DNA of 40,558 bases, from assembly GCA_019058425.1 (NCBI GenBank), contig JAHPYZ010000043.1, positions 1 to 40,558 of the forward strand. The letters are read 5' to 3'. The DNA comes from Promethearchaeota archaeon (GTDB taxonomy: Archaea; Asgardarchaeota; Lokiarchaeia; Sigyniarchaeales; SOKP01). Under the pieces are notes generated by a model. It worked only from the letters and a program-made list of their open reading frames with translations. It did no database searches and was not told the DNA's origin. Shown one piece after another: positions 8,005 through 16,890 of this stretch. Within the stretch, counting starts at the first letter, position 1. The number at the start of each line of letters is the position of its first letter. The translations under genes and the position numbers were made by a program.

Positions 8005-8012
8005 TTTTTTTT
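8005..8012 (+). terminator. T-run terminator after the small orphan gene
   Basis: Eight consecutive T residues begin 6 nt after the stop at 7998 and are followed by further T-rich sequence (ACTTTTCTTTT). Oligo-T on the coding strand is sufficient for archaeal intrinsic termination. Confidence 0.5.
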
Positions 8013-8068
8013 ACTTTTCTTTTATTCATGAGTTTTTTTCTTCTCTCATTGCTCCTTTAAATATCTAC

Positions 8069-8779
8069 TTATTTTAGACGGGGAATATAATACTTAGAAT
8101 TACTTATTATCTTTAATACCTCAGATTCTGGAACATCATACCAGTTCTTATATGCGTCAGCAACAGCAAACCACATCACTTGCCGAATATTTGGGCAAAA
8201 AATTTCGTTTACTTCAACTTCAACTTTCTTTATAGTTCTTAAAGGTGCTGTTGGAATAGAGATGATTATTTTTTTAGGATGATATTTCTTAATCATATTG
8301 ATTGCAGCAAACATGGTAAATCCAGAAGCTAAGCCATCATCAAGTATGAAAATATACTTATTTTTAATGTAATGGAAATAAATTTCTTCTAAATTTTGCT
8401 CCTTTTTATAAAATTTTAAACGATCATGAATCTCTTTTTTAGTTAAATCTATAGCGTCATTAACCGCTTGTTCTGATAAATTTAATTGAGACAGAAGTAA
8501 TTTATTAATTAACACAGTTCCATCGGTAGTTACTGAACCAAAACCAGCTTCAGTATTGTAAGGTATTTTAATTTTTCGAACTATGAGGATATCATAATTC
8601 ACGTCAAATTTCGAACAGAAACCCTCAGTTACAGGAACTCCTCCATTTGGAATTGCAAAACACAAACATTTATCCTTATTTTCAAGAATAAAATTATTTA
8701 AATGCTTATTCTTGTGATTGATATACTCTGCTAATAATACCCCTGCTTCAAATCGAGATTGATATCTAACAAACTTCAT
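8069..8779 (-). CDS. Phosphoribosyltransferase-family protein
   Basis: The 236-residue protein has the type I phosphoribosyltransferase fold signature. The PRPP-binding loop FILDDGLASGFT has its acidic pair at D147 and D148, close to the family's VVDDGiATG. The earlier IPNGGVPV (about 43-50) corresponds to the pyrophosphate loop region, and RKIKIP (68-73) to the segment usually seen in this predicted PRTase group (VRKLGxP). Family members bind PRPP and salvage nucleobases or act in regulation; the base specificity is not clear and the protein may not be a purine or pyrimidine enzyme at all. It is convergent with the small orphan gene and divergent from the exported repeat protein. Confidence 0.85.
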   Translation of the reverse strand: MKFVRYQSRFEAGVLLAEYINHKNKHLNNFILENKDKCLCFAIPNGGVPVTEGFCSKFDVNYDILIVRKIKIPYNTEAGFGSVTTDGTVLINKLLLSQLNLSEQAVNDAIDLTKKEIHDRLKFYKKEQNLEEIYFHYIKNKYIFILDDGLASGFTMFAAINMIKKYHPKKIIISIPTAPLRTIKKVEVEVNEIFCPNIRQVMWFAVADAYKNWYDVPESEVLKIISNSKYYIPRLK

Positions 8780-8891
8780 TATTATTATTAAATAGCAAAA
8801 GTGTTTATATAAAAATTACAGTTTTAGGAAAGCTATATCAAAAAGAGTTCTTTTTTTATTAATAAATTATATACTTATCAAGTCAACATAA

Positions 8892-8900
8892 CTTTAAATA
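8892..8900 (+). promoter_or_regulatory. TATA-like box upstream of exported repeat protein
   Basis: CTTTAAATA lies about 70 nt before the chosen ATG at 8971. It would place transcription start near 8922 and leave a leader of about 50 nt. Tentative, because AT-rich matches are common here. Confidence 0.3.
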
Positions 8901-8970
8901 CTAAAATTTGAATGATTATTATAACAATTCAATTTAATATAACAAATCTACAAATTTGATTGTTCGAATT

Positions 8971-10638
8971 ATGAGAAAAAAGAAAATTTTGGTTATTTTA
9001 GTATTACCACTATTTTTCTTACTTCCATTTGGAAATTATGCATATGCGCAAACTCCTGATTATGTCGGTGTAGCTCCGGGAGAAACTTATACTTGGAAAG
9101 CTCGAGTAAATTTTGGAGCTGTTGATGATTTACTAGATAATGTTAGAGATATGCTCGTCGATTGGAAAGCTCAACTTCCATCAATTGATTTATTCGGATT
9201 GGAATCATCAACAATTGCAGAAATCTATGAACAAATAGCGAACGTCTATCTCGACGAAATTCTTCCAGCGGGGTGGGACAGTTTGAATATGACAGAATTA
9301 ATAGAAGAGGTTGTTGAGGATTATGTTAAGCATTTTAATTCAACAATTCTTTCAGGAATGATTCCATCAAACTGGCAAGCTCTCAACTTTTCAGATTTTT
9401 ATACTCTAATGTATGATGGACTAAACACTACTTTACCAACTAGTTGGGAAGATAATCCAATACCAGAATTATATAAAATGCTCATTAATGAACTTAATTC
9501 TACTTTATATTACGGACTAATTCCTGCTGATTGGGAGACAATGACGTTAATAGATATGTATAAATCAATGATTATGATGGCAGCTCCCGCTATGGGGGAA
9601 AGTTTTGCTCTTCACACTATGATTGATACGATAATGGGGATGGTCTTGCCAACTGAAATGTTGACTGATACAATGAGTGATTTACTTGATGATTTTGCAG
9701 CCATTATAGGGCCAATAAATGCATCAACAATATTTGAAAATTTATATTTTGAAATCAACCAAAGTATGCCAGGTGGTTTAGAATCTGAATCTATGTCAGA
9801 TGTGATCGACTTTCTTAGTAATCAGACAGTTTATGGTTTGAATATGTCATTACCTTTTGATTTTTATGGCATGAATATGTCAACATTCCTCGAATTAGGT
9901 ATTGACATGATGATGTCTGAAATGCTACCAGTAGAATTAGAGGGCAAAACAATCATTGAAATTCTTGATTTAGGATACACTGAAGCGATAAATATGCTTA
10001 CAGGTACAATTATTCCGTCATGGGATAGTATGTACTTATCGTTTCAAGCAATGGGGATGACGAGTTATGAAATCGGTTTAAGACTAGTCATCAATTCTAT
10101 AGGTTCTGAGGTTGCAGCATATCCCGGAGGTCCAATGGGTGTCCCTATTAACACAGATTCATTAATTTCCATGGATTTTGAAGAATGGGTTGATTTGGAG
10201 ACAATGCTGGGTACAGGAGCAGGTTTCAGCCCAATGTTATTCTATAACCTTTTATATGGATCTATGGGAGCCCCGTCAGTAGACCAATATATAGTTGATC
10301 CCTCTACTTATACAGCATCTCCAACAGCTTTGATGGATCAATTTCTATATAGTGGTACACTAATTGTTGCTGATAATTATGATTGGAACGCCATTCAAAC
10401 TGAAATGGCAATCGCAACTACAGGAAATCCTGATGCAATTGAAATGACAGTAGAATGGAATAACAAAGGTGTTATGTCAAAAGCTGAGATCAAGGTTGAT
10501 GGAGGGGTTCTTGCAGCAGTTAATATTGTTGGCCCTGAAGCAGAAATTCCTGGTTATGAGATTCCAATTATTTTAAGTATTACAAGCTTAGCAATAATTG
10601 CTATAGTTCTCTTTGGAAGAAGAAGAATAAAATTATAA
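8971..10638 (+). CDS. Exported repeat protein with signal peptide and C-terminal membrane anchor
   Basis: The ATG at 8971 gives MRKKKILVILVLPLFF and an N-terminal signal peptide ending near AYAQ; the in-frame TTG at 8956 only adds five residues. The mature protein (555 residues with the signal) is acidic, has no Cys, is rich in N-x-S/T sequons suited to glycosylation, and has an unusually high methionine content. It carries loose repeats of roughly 35-40 residues marked by LP or IP, then x-x-W, a hydrophobic residue and TEL/SDF (for example ILPAGWDSLNMTELIEE and MIPSNWQALNFSDF). The C-terminus is IPGYEIP, then a hydrophobic helix and RRRIKL, the tripartite form of a surface-anchoring tail. 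It is therefore a cell-surface or S-layer-associated protein. I know no family for the repeat. Confidence 0.85.
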   Translation: MRKKKILVILVLPLFFLLPFGNYAYAQTPDYVGVAPGETYTWKARVNFGAVDDLLDNVRDMLVDWKAQLPSIDLFGLESSTIAEIYEQIANVYLDEILPAGWDSLNMTELIEEVVEDYVKHFNSTILSGMIPSNWQALNFSDFYTLMYDGLNTTLPTSWEDNPIPELYKMLINELNSTLYYGLIPADWETMTLIDMYKSMIMMAAPAMGESFALHTMIDTIMGMVLPTEMLTDTMSDLLDDFAAIIGPINASTIFENLYFEINQSMPGGLESESMSDVIDFLSNQTVYGLNMSLPFDFYGMNMSTFLELGIDMMMSEMLPVELEGKTIIEILDLGYTEAINMLTGTIIPSWDSMYLSFQAMGMTSYEIGLRLVINSIGSEVAAYPGGPMGVPINTDSLISMDFEEWVDLETMLGTGAGFSPMLFYNLLYGSMGAPSVDQYIVDPSTYTASPTALMDQFLYSGTLIVADNYDWNAIQTEMAIATTGNPDAIEMTVEWNNKGVMSKAEIKVDGGVLAAVNIVGPEAEIPGYEIPIILSITSLAIIAIVLFGRRRIKL

Positions 10639-10645
10639 AACAGTC

Positions 10646-10656
10646 TTTTTTTTTTT
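10646..10656 (+). terminator. T-run terminator after exported repeat protein
   Basis: Eleven consecutive T residues start 8 nt after the stop at 10638, with more T-rich sequence after. This fits an archaeal oligo-T terminator. Confidence 0.6.
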
Positions 10657-10720
10657 ATTTTTATTTATGAAAATACTGATTATTCAAAGATTTATATTAC
10701 TATAATTCTTCTAATACATT

Positions 10721-10972
10721 ATGGAATTAGAAATTGCAGTACTCTTTATTATTTTCATTATACTTATTCTTTGGGAAATCAAAGCTGATTTTGTATTATT
10801 AATATTTGGATTTGCTGCCTATTTATTTCTTTTATTTTATATTGGAGTATCTGATCCTATAGGAAGTCTTATTTCGATTATAGAATTTCTAATATTCAAT
10901 CCTTTGGGATTGATTTTACTAATTATTCCTATGGGAATATATAGTATAAAAAAATATAGTAAGAAAAAGTAG
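10721..10972 (+). CDS. Small membrane protein, three helices
   Basis: The 83-residue protein is almost entirely hydrophobic, with about three membrane helices (5-18, 25-42 and 60-74) and a basic tail (KKYSKKK), which predicts a cytoplasmic C-terminus. No family is recognised and there is no catalytic or metal-binding motif. It lies between the exported repeat protein, which is followed by a T-run, and the convergent ABC-2-like permease, so it is probably transcribed separately. Its coding status rests on the ATG, the length and the membrane pattern. Confidence 0.6.
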   Translation: MELEIAVLFIIFIILILWEIKADFVLLIFGFAAYLFLLFYIGVSDPIGSLISIIEFLIFNPLGLILLIIPMGIYSIKKYSKKK

Positions 10973-11026
10973 AGAAAAGCTCTAGTAAAGTAAATTCTCC
11001 CATTTATTAAATCAATAGCAATATAC

Positions 11027-12658
11027 TTATTCTAAATTGCGTAACTTACTTAGACCTATATAAAATATCAACACTGAAAATCCAGACGTAATGATTAAAT
11101 TAATTAGAAGTATAAATAATAAACCTAGAGAACTATTTACTGTATCTGGAGCAAATGGAATAACAATAAATAGTGCGATAAAAAATGATACAATTTGTAA
11201 TAAAATAATAAAATAGCTAATCAAATAGGCATTTTTTCCTCTTTCTCCAAATAAAGGATTAAAGCATTGTACTCCAATAGCTTGTAGTTTTATTACAATG
11301 CAATACAACATAAAAGCAGTAAAAAAAATCAGTATATAAATTATTTCTAATTGAAAGACTAGAGCAAAAAAGATAGAAAGAACGATATCTAAAATTAGTA
11401 TTAAGTAAAAAATTTCATAAATATATGAATATACAAGTGCTTTAATTCCTCTAATTGTACTTTTGTAATGAAATAACAATTCCTTTGAATCAATAAAAAT
11501 ATTTAAACCCATTAAAATGCCAAAAAGTAAACCTCCAACCCATGATACTATTAAGATAACCAAGAGTTTAAGATTTAGAATGTCATAAGTTGCTATTGAA
11601 GGATTTTCAAGAGAAAATATTATTATTACACCAATAACAGCAATTAAGGAACAGATATAAATTAATTTGAAGAGATTTTCTTTTTTCCTTAAAAATTGCT
11701 TAAATTGTGTAATTATTAAACCCTTCCACTTATTAGGAGTAATTTTCCTTATAATTCTATAAAATCCGTGTTCTTCTATACCAATAAAAACTTGATTTTC
11801 TGTATAACCTTCTAAAGTATAAAAATAACTAGCATTCTTATATGAAAAATAAAGAATTATTAGCGGTATAATGGTACCTAAAGAAATATTGGCAATAACA
11901 TATAAAATATTTGATAGTACATTAAAGAGAGTTAAGGAGGGATCAATTGTATATAAAATTATATTCGAATACCAAAATGAAGGGTAATACATTAACCAGA
12001 GTTTATACATCGGATTTGATAAAATATAATTAAATAGAAAACGCAATATATAAAATACAGCAATAACGATAATTGATAATAAAAGTAAGAATGATTTACC
12101 TAGATCTTTTGCTACTTTACTTTTAGTCATTCTATGTTCAAGCAAATTCGCTAATATTGTACCAATTAGAAAGCTAAAAGCCAATAGCATAAATAAGCTC
12201 AAATAAATCAGAAAATACTGCAAAATATTCAAAACTCTAATTTGATTCAACAAACTGATAATGACGGGGCCCATCCCTAAAATAAGTAAGTAATAGAAAA
12301 TTAACTTGCCTAGATATTCTCCAATAAAAATTTCTCCTGGTTTAATAGGAGAAGCCAGTAATACTTCACTATGTCCAATCTCAGCTTTTCTATAAAGATT
12401 ATAAAGAGGATATACAAGAATTATTAAAAAGAAGGAAGTTAAGAAATATTCAATAAAACTAACAGAAAAAGACATATATTCATTTGGTATATCTAGAGCG
12501 ACTTTGGAAATAATTATATCAAATAAATTTGGTCCTAAGTAAAATCCCCAATATAGAAAAATCGCATAAACGATTATTAAAAACAATTTCCTATTTTTTC
12601 GTTGTCTATATGTCTTTAGACGTATTTCATGTTTTACAATAGTCTTCCAAAGGCTCAT
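11027..12658 (-). CDS. ABC-2-type permease-like polytopic membrane protein
   Basis: The 543-residue protein has about twelve predicted helices arranged as two groups of roughly six, separated by a cytoplasmic stretch near residues 280-320. The N-terminal MSLWKTIVKHEIRLKTYRQRKNRK followed by a first helix, and then EVLLASPIKPGEIFIGEYLGKL around residue 100, is the typical pattern of ABC-2 exporter permeases (LLxxPIxxxxxxxGKxL). Such permeases need an ATPase partner, but none is encoded nearby. The ATG overlaps the stop of the phosphoesterase gene by 4 nt (ATGA), which implies translational coupling. The substrate is unknown. Confidence 0.78.
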   Translation of the reverse strand: MSLWKTIVKHEIRLKTYRQRKNRKLFLIIVYAIFLYWGFYLGPNLFDIIISKVALDIPNEYMSFSVSFIEYFLTSFFLIILVYPLYNLYRKAEIGHSEVLLASPIKPGEIFIGEYLGKLIFYYLLILGMGPVIISLLNQIRVLNILQYFLIYLSLFMLLAFSFLIGTILANLLEHRMTKSKVAKDLGKSFLLLLSIIVIAVFYILRFLFNYILSNPMYKLWLMYYPSFWYSNIILYTIDPSLTLFNVLSNILYVIANISLGTIIPLIILYFSYKNASYFYTLEGYTENQVFIGIEEHGFYRIIRKITPNKWKGLIITQFKQFLRKKENLFKLIYICSLIAVIGVIIIFSLENPSIATYDILNLKLLVILIVSWVGGLLFGILMGLNIFIDSKELLFHYKSTIRGIKALVYSYIYEIFYLILILDIVLSIFFALVFQLEIIYILIFFTAFMLYCIVIKLQAIGVQCFNPLFGERGKNAYLISYFIILLQIVSFFIALFIVIPFAPDTVNSSLGLLFILLINLIITSGFSVLIFYIGLSKLRNLE

Positions 12659-14022
12659 TTCTCACGTCTTTTAAGATTTTCTATATGAATTTTTGAATAA
12701 TTTAAAATTATTATAGCTATGGATATTAAAACTATTATTAAAAAGATCAAATTTATTGAGAATTCAAATTCCAAACCACTTCTCGAAATAATTATCACTT
12801 CTTTTATAATTTGACCTGAACCACCGTCAATTTTAACTTTTAATATATATTTTCCATTAAATTGAAAATCAGAAATACCTTTCCATAAAGGATCATCCAA
12901 ATCGAGATTATCCAATGCTTTCCAACTAGTTATTTGAAATTCCTTTTTAACACTATGAAGAGACCATTCAACGGAATTTATTCCATTTGGATCCCAAGCT
13001 AAAACTCGTAATTGAGTCAAATCTTCTACTATAGGGTGTTCAGTTGAAGGATAAGTAATAACTGCTTGAGGCCAAGTATCAATTTTTTCAATCGAAGTAG
13101 ACAAGTAGTTATGATCTAAACTCATTATTCGGTATGTGCCACCATGAAGGTCAAAATTGCTTGTAGTAATCATTAATAAGTTCTTAGCTTTTTGGATGGA
13201 ATGAACATGAGCATGACCGGAAAGATAATAGTCTACATTATACTCCTCATTTAAATCAAAGAAAGTTTTACCACTAGTGCTCAAATTAGATATTATTGAG
13301 AATGGAGGGGGATTATTATGAGGATGGTGTCCAAAAACAAATATACGGTCAAAATTCTTATATTTTTCTAGTTCATTTTCATACCAATCTAATTCAGTAG
13401 TATTTAATGAACCTAACAATGCAAACTCATACAAATTGTATGATTCCTTAGCTGTATTCAGCCCTATGAATGCGTATTTTCCAAATGAAAAAGACTTATT
13501 AAATGAAAATTGTAAAGAATTGAAATTTCTTCCAATCATAGAGTAATTAAGATAATAGCTAAAGTTAGGATCATTAGCAGCATCGTGATTACCAATAAGG
13601 TCTATGTAATTTGATGAGTTCATATTATTATCTTCTAAGGCTGTTCGATAAAGTTTCCATTCCTCGACATCTTGGCCCACACCTCTATTTGCATCAACAA
13701 GATCTCCTGTATTATATATGAAAAGAGGCCTAATTTCATGAAATGTTTCATTTAATAATTGATTAAAACTATCAATACTATCATTTGTAGACCAAACAAA
13801 TTGAGTATCTGATATATGGATAAACCAGAATAGTTTTTGTTCACTATAATTAATAAATCCTTGATTTGAGAGATTGATTTTACTTAAATCTAGTTTGTGA
13901 TTTTTCTTTAAAATATTAAAATTACTTAATGAGAATAAAGGAGTACTCCCAATACACAGATCTATTCCAATAACTAATAATATAAATGCGAATTTTAATT
14001 TCAATTTTTTACTTTCAATCAT
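12655..14022 (-). CDS. Membrane-anchored metallophosphoesterase, TMEM62-like
   Basis: The 455-residue protein starts with a hydrophobic segment (about residues 9-25) that acts as an anchor or signal. A calcineurin-type metallophosphoesterase domain follows, with all metal motifs in order: HISDTQF (D72), NTGDLVD, IGNHD, FGHHPH and SGHAHVH. After it comes a beta-rich region beginning WPQAVITYP, then an Ig-like segment, and finally a C-terminal membrane helix followed by basic residues. This order (phosphoesterase, the WPxxxITxP region, Ig-like domain, membrane helix) resembles eukaryotic TMEM62. Several N-x-S/T sequons suggest that the catalytic domain is outside the cell. It overlaps the ABC-2-like permease by 4 nt. 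The substrate is unknown. Confidence 0.85.
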   Translation of the reverse strand: MIESKKLKLKFAFILLVIGIDLCIGSTPLFSLSNFNILKKNHKLDLSKINLSNQGFINYSEQKLFWFIHISDTQFVWSTNDSIDSFNQLLNETFHEIRPLFIYNTGDLVDANRGVGQDVEEWKLYRTALEDNNMNSSNYIDLIGNHDAANDPNFSYYLNYSMIGRNFNSLQFSFNKSFSFGKYAFIGLNTAKESYNLYEFALLGSLNTTELDWYENELEKYKNFDRIFVFGHHPHNNPPPFSIISNLSTSGKTFFDLNEEYNVDYYLSGHAHVHSIQKAKNLLMITTSNFDLHGGTYRIMSLDHNYLSTSIEKIDTWPQAVITYPSTEHPIVEDLTQLRVLAWDPNGINSVEWSLHSVKKEFQITSWKALDNLDLDDPLWKGISDFQFNGKYILKVKIDGGSGQIIKEVIIISRSGLEFEFSINLIFLIIVLISIAIIILNYSKIHIENLKRREK

Positions 14023-14475
14023 TTTTGTGAAATAAAATTTGAGAATGCACTGCTTATATTCTTATTTTAAATTTTGGTATAAAAAATTAATTAGTTATTA
14101 AAAATTCTTTGAACATTCTCCAGTTAAAATTCAAATATTAATTATTTAAGTAGAAATGCAATTTAAATGAAAAAATTAACTCCTATGAAATTATAACAAT
14201 AATTAGCAAATAAGTTAAAATATTTATTAAACTTTATGTAATACTCCAAATATTATTTAAGCAGGTCATTATAGTTTGGAAATTTTTCTCTTTGAATAAA
14301 TTTACATTAGAATTTCGATAAAAAAATATTTAAATTAGTCATACCTAAATAATTATAGAATAATTAACTTATTATAGAAGTATTAATAAATTTTTAAAGA
14401 CAATTACAATAGATTATTATTAAAAATGACAGATAAAGAACAATTAAAATCAACGGAATCTGATGAGGATGGTAT
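14023..14475. other. AT-rich intergenic region between divergent genes
   Basis: These 453 nt separate the phosphoesterase (minus) from the split MgtE genes (plus). They are close to 80% A+T and hold several TATA-like sequences, for example ATATTTAAATTA near 14327. I see no tRNA, convincing hairpin, repeat or homologous coding frame. It probably carries both promoters. A 40-codon out-of-frame ATG reading frame at 14426 overlaps the start of the next gene. Confidence 0.5.
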
Positions 14476-15030
14476 ATGGTGTCACAAGATACTAAAGGTA
14501 AAATCGTTAAAGAAACCTTCCCATCAGAAGTTGTTTCGATCGTGGGTGATCTCCTAGCAGGAATAATTCTGTCACTTTTAATTATACGGTTTGCTAGTTT
14601 TCTTGTTTTAATATTAATGGTTCCAGCTCTTTTATCTCTAAGAGGCAATTTAAGTGGCCCATTTATAGCAAGGACATCTCGAGATTTAATTATCGGTGCG
14701 TTTTCTAAAAAATCATGGTTTGAAAATGTTCTTGCTACATATTCACTTTCAATTATCACCGCATTTTTCATCGGTATTTTTTCTCTTCTCTTAAATTTAA
14801 CTTTTTTCAAATTAACTATTCTTCCTATTCTGGATTTCATTCTTATCCCAATTATTTCAATTATCTTAACTCTTTCTATTTCAATTCCCTGTTCAACGGG
14901 GTTAAATTATTTAGCTTTTAAGAAGGGACTAAATCCAAATAATGTTATTAATCCAGTGATGACCGCGATTGACGATTTTTCTACTGTTTTGTGCTTTTTA
15001 TTAACAATAATATTGTTGGGGGTGCCTTAA
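14476..15030 (+). CDS. MgtE/SLC41-type cation transporter, half 1
   Basis: The 184-residue protein has five predicted helices of the MgtE integral-membrane domain. The family signature appears as PALLSLRGNLSGPFIAR (about 50-66), where MgtE has PxxxxxGGNxGxQ, and again as STGLNYLAFKKGLNPNNVINPVMTAIDDF near the end, matching the conserved region with acidic residues that line the Mg2+ pore. The soluble N and CBS domains of bacterial MgtE are absent. Half 2 follows after 12 nt, so the two are expected to pair. A GAGG about 8 nt before the ATG supports this start. Substrate is probably Mg2+ or another divalent cation. Confidence 0.82.
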   Translation: MVSQDTKGKIVKETFPSEVVSIVGDLLAGIILSLLIIRFASFLVLILMVPALLSLRGNLSGPFIARTSRDLIIGAFSKKSWFENVLATYSLSIITAFFIGIFSLLLNLTFFKLTILPILDFILIPIISIILTLSISIPCSTGLNYLAFKKGLNPNNVINPVMTAIDDFSTVLCFLLTIILLGVP

Positions 15031-15042
15031 ATCAAATATTAT

Positions 15043-15582
15043 ATGAAGATAATCAAGGAATCTATAATTATTGTAATTCTCTCTTCATTAATGGGTTTGA
15101 TTTCTGGTACTTTACTCTCTTCAAATGAAGAAATTTTGTATACTATTCCTATAACGCTCCTACTGATTCCCGCTTTGAATTCCTTAATTGGTGACATCTC
15201 TACAGTTCTTGTATCAAGATTAACAACACATCTTTATATTGGTACATTGCCTCCTCAAATTCAGAAATCTGATCGTTTAAAAGAAGATTTTTATGGGTTA
15301 TTAATAACTTTATTATTAAGCTTAGTCGCTTTGTTATTTTTAGGTTACTTAGTGGGTATAATTTCAGGCATCAGAATAGTAAATCCCATTTTAATGATTT
15401 TAATTATCCTTCTTACAGTTTTAATAATCTTCTTTATGATGTTTGCAACTTTATTTATCGGGGCTATTTTCTTATTCAAACGTGGTATGGATCCAAATAA
15501 CTTTTTAATTCCATTTGTTACCTCTCTAGCGGATTTTCTGACGCCTCTATTCTTAATTGTATTTATAACAATATTTATATAA
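15043..15582 (+). CDS. MgtE/SLC41-type cation transporter, half 2
   Basis: The 179-residue protein is a second five-helix MgtE-type membrane domain. PALNSLIGDISTVLVSRLTT (about 44-63) replaces the GGNxG motif with a weaker IGDIS, and KRGMDPNNFLIPFVTSLADF (about 146-165) closely matches the C-terminal signature of half 1 (KKGLNPNNVINPVMTAIDDF). It is therefore a paralogue of half 1, and together they resemble the two MgtE repeats of eukaryotic SLC41, split into two genes. The next gene, encoding a PhoU/TrkA-C protein, follows after 19 nt and probably regulates the transporter. Confidence 0.82.
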   Translation: MKIIKESIIIVILSSLMGLISGTLLSSNEEILYTIPITLLLIPALNSLIGDISTVLVSRLTTHLYIGTLPPQIQKSDRLKEDFYGLLITLLLSLVALLFLGYLVGIISGIRIVNPILMILIILLTVLIIFFMMFATLFIGAIFLFKRGMDPNNFLIPFVTSLADFLTPLFLIVFITIFI

Positions 15583-15601
15583 AATCAAATTTATATCAAA
15601 C

Positions 15602-16870
15602 GTGAGTGAAAAAAACAATATGACTAAACAGCGTAAAAAATTTAAATATAAGCCACTTTCCCTCAAGGATATCATCAGAGAAATGAAACAAAACATAGAT
15701 TTAATGATAGACCTGGCTTATAGTGCATTAAAATTCGGAAGCAAAGAACTTGCGGATGAAGCTTATAATATGGAACAACGGATTCATGAATTAACATTTT
15801 TACTTAATTTCCAAATTATTCAAGCGCATCCAAGAGGATTAGATGGAGCCAAAAAGCTAGAACCTATCGTTGTTATGGGATATGCTATTGATAAAATATC
15901 TGATGCTTTATCAGATATTGCTCGAGTTGTTTATGTCAATAATGATATTCCTTACTTTATCCAAATGTTTAGTGATATTAGTTATGTACCTGAACCAATA
16001 GTAAAAATTGTTATAAATAAAGATTGTAGCTTTATAGGACAATTTAGAAAAGATGTACATTTTCGATCTATTCACGGAGTAGATTTAATAGCTATTAAAA
16101 GAGGTAATGAATGGTTATTTGATAGGGATGAGACAGTAATACTTGATGATATTTTAATTGTTAAAGGAGAGATCCAACCAATTATTGAATTGAAAAAATT
16201 AAGTAAAGATTTAGAGCCTTTTTCCTTTGATATTGAAGAAAAGCAAAAAGATCAATTAATTGATCTAGAAAATCTAGAAATATGTGAAAAAGTTGAGGAA
16301 ATCCAAAGAAATTATGTTTTAATAACAGATATCTCAGAAACGATGATAGAATTGGCGTTAGCCGCATTATTCTTTAATAATGAAGAAGTAGCAGAAGATG
16401 TATTAGAAATGGAAGAATTTATGGACGGTTTGAATTTAGCCCTCGAAAAGGATTTACTCGATTTATCACATTTAGTAGAATATCCTCGTCATCTTACTGG
16501 AATAATGAGAATTGTGTTTAGTTGTGAATTAATATCTGATGCAGCTGCTCATATTGCAGAAATTATACTTAAAGGATTCGAACCTCATGCAGTTCTACAG
16601 CAAGCTATTAGGGAAACGTCAGAAATTGTGGTAAGAGAAACTTTATCTGAAGATTCGTATTTTAAAGATAAAACTTACAATGAGTTACAAGATAAACGTT
16701 ATAAACGAGGCTTCCATATAATTGCCTTGAAAAGAGAAAATAAATGGATTTATAGATTCAAACCTGATTTCGTATTTGAAAAAGGTGATTTGCTTATAGG
16801 TTTAGGCCCTATAGAAACTGTAATGCAATGGCGTAAGTGTGTAAATCCAGAAAAGTATAAAGAAGAATAA
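15602..16870 (+). CDS. PhoU/TrkA-C regulatory protein, duplicated domains
   Basis: The 422-residue soluble protein contains two copies of PhoU-like helical bundle plus TrkA-C (RCK_C). PhoU-like helices lie at about 20-110 and 232-335, with MDLAYSALKFGSKELADEAYNME-like and MIELALAALFFNNEEVAEDVLEME-like cores. The TrkA-C domains are at about 128-195 (DVHFRSIHGVDLIAIKR) and 345-415 (KRYKRGFHIIALKR). Such proteins sense ligands and gate cation channels. Its place directly behind two MgtE halves suggests that it replaces the missing soluble gating domain of those channels. The start is GTG at 15602; the ATG at 15620 is an alternative. Confidence 0.85.
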   Translation: MSEKNNMTKQRKKFKYKPLSLKDIIREMKQNIDLMIDLAYSALKFGSKELADEAYNMEQRIHELTFLLNFQIIQAHPRGLDGAKKLEPIVVMGYAIDKISDALSDIARVVYVNNDIPYFIQMFSDISYVPEPIVKIVINKDCSFIGQFRKDVHFRSIHGVDLIAIKRGNEWLFDRDETVILDDILIVKGEIQPIIELKKLSKDLEPFSFDIEEKQKDQLIDLENLEICEKVEEIQRNYVLITDISETMIELALAALFFNNEEVAEDVLEMEEFMDGLNLALEKDLLDLSHLVEYPRHLTGIMRIVFSCELISDAAAHIAEIILKGFEPHAVLQQAIRETSEIVVRETLSEDSYFKDKTYNELQDKRYKRGFHIIALKRENKWIYRFKPDFVFEKGDLLIGLGPIETVMQWRKCVNPEKYKEE

Positions 16871-16890
16871 ATAATACTAACATCATTAAT

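Noticed and set aside
14426-14551. An ATG frame (MTDKEQLKSTESDEDG) just before and overlapping MgtE half 1, which could be a frameshifted N-terminus
   Set aside because: MgtE half 1 is complete from 14476 with a GAGG sequence in front. The upstream frame has no recognisable content, and a sequencing indel cannot be shown from one sequence.
16250-16265. Perfect palindrome GATCAATTAATTGATC
   Set aside because: It lies inside the PhoU/TrkA-C coding region, between the two domain units, and is easily produced by chance in AT-rich codons.
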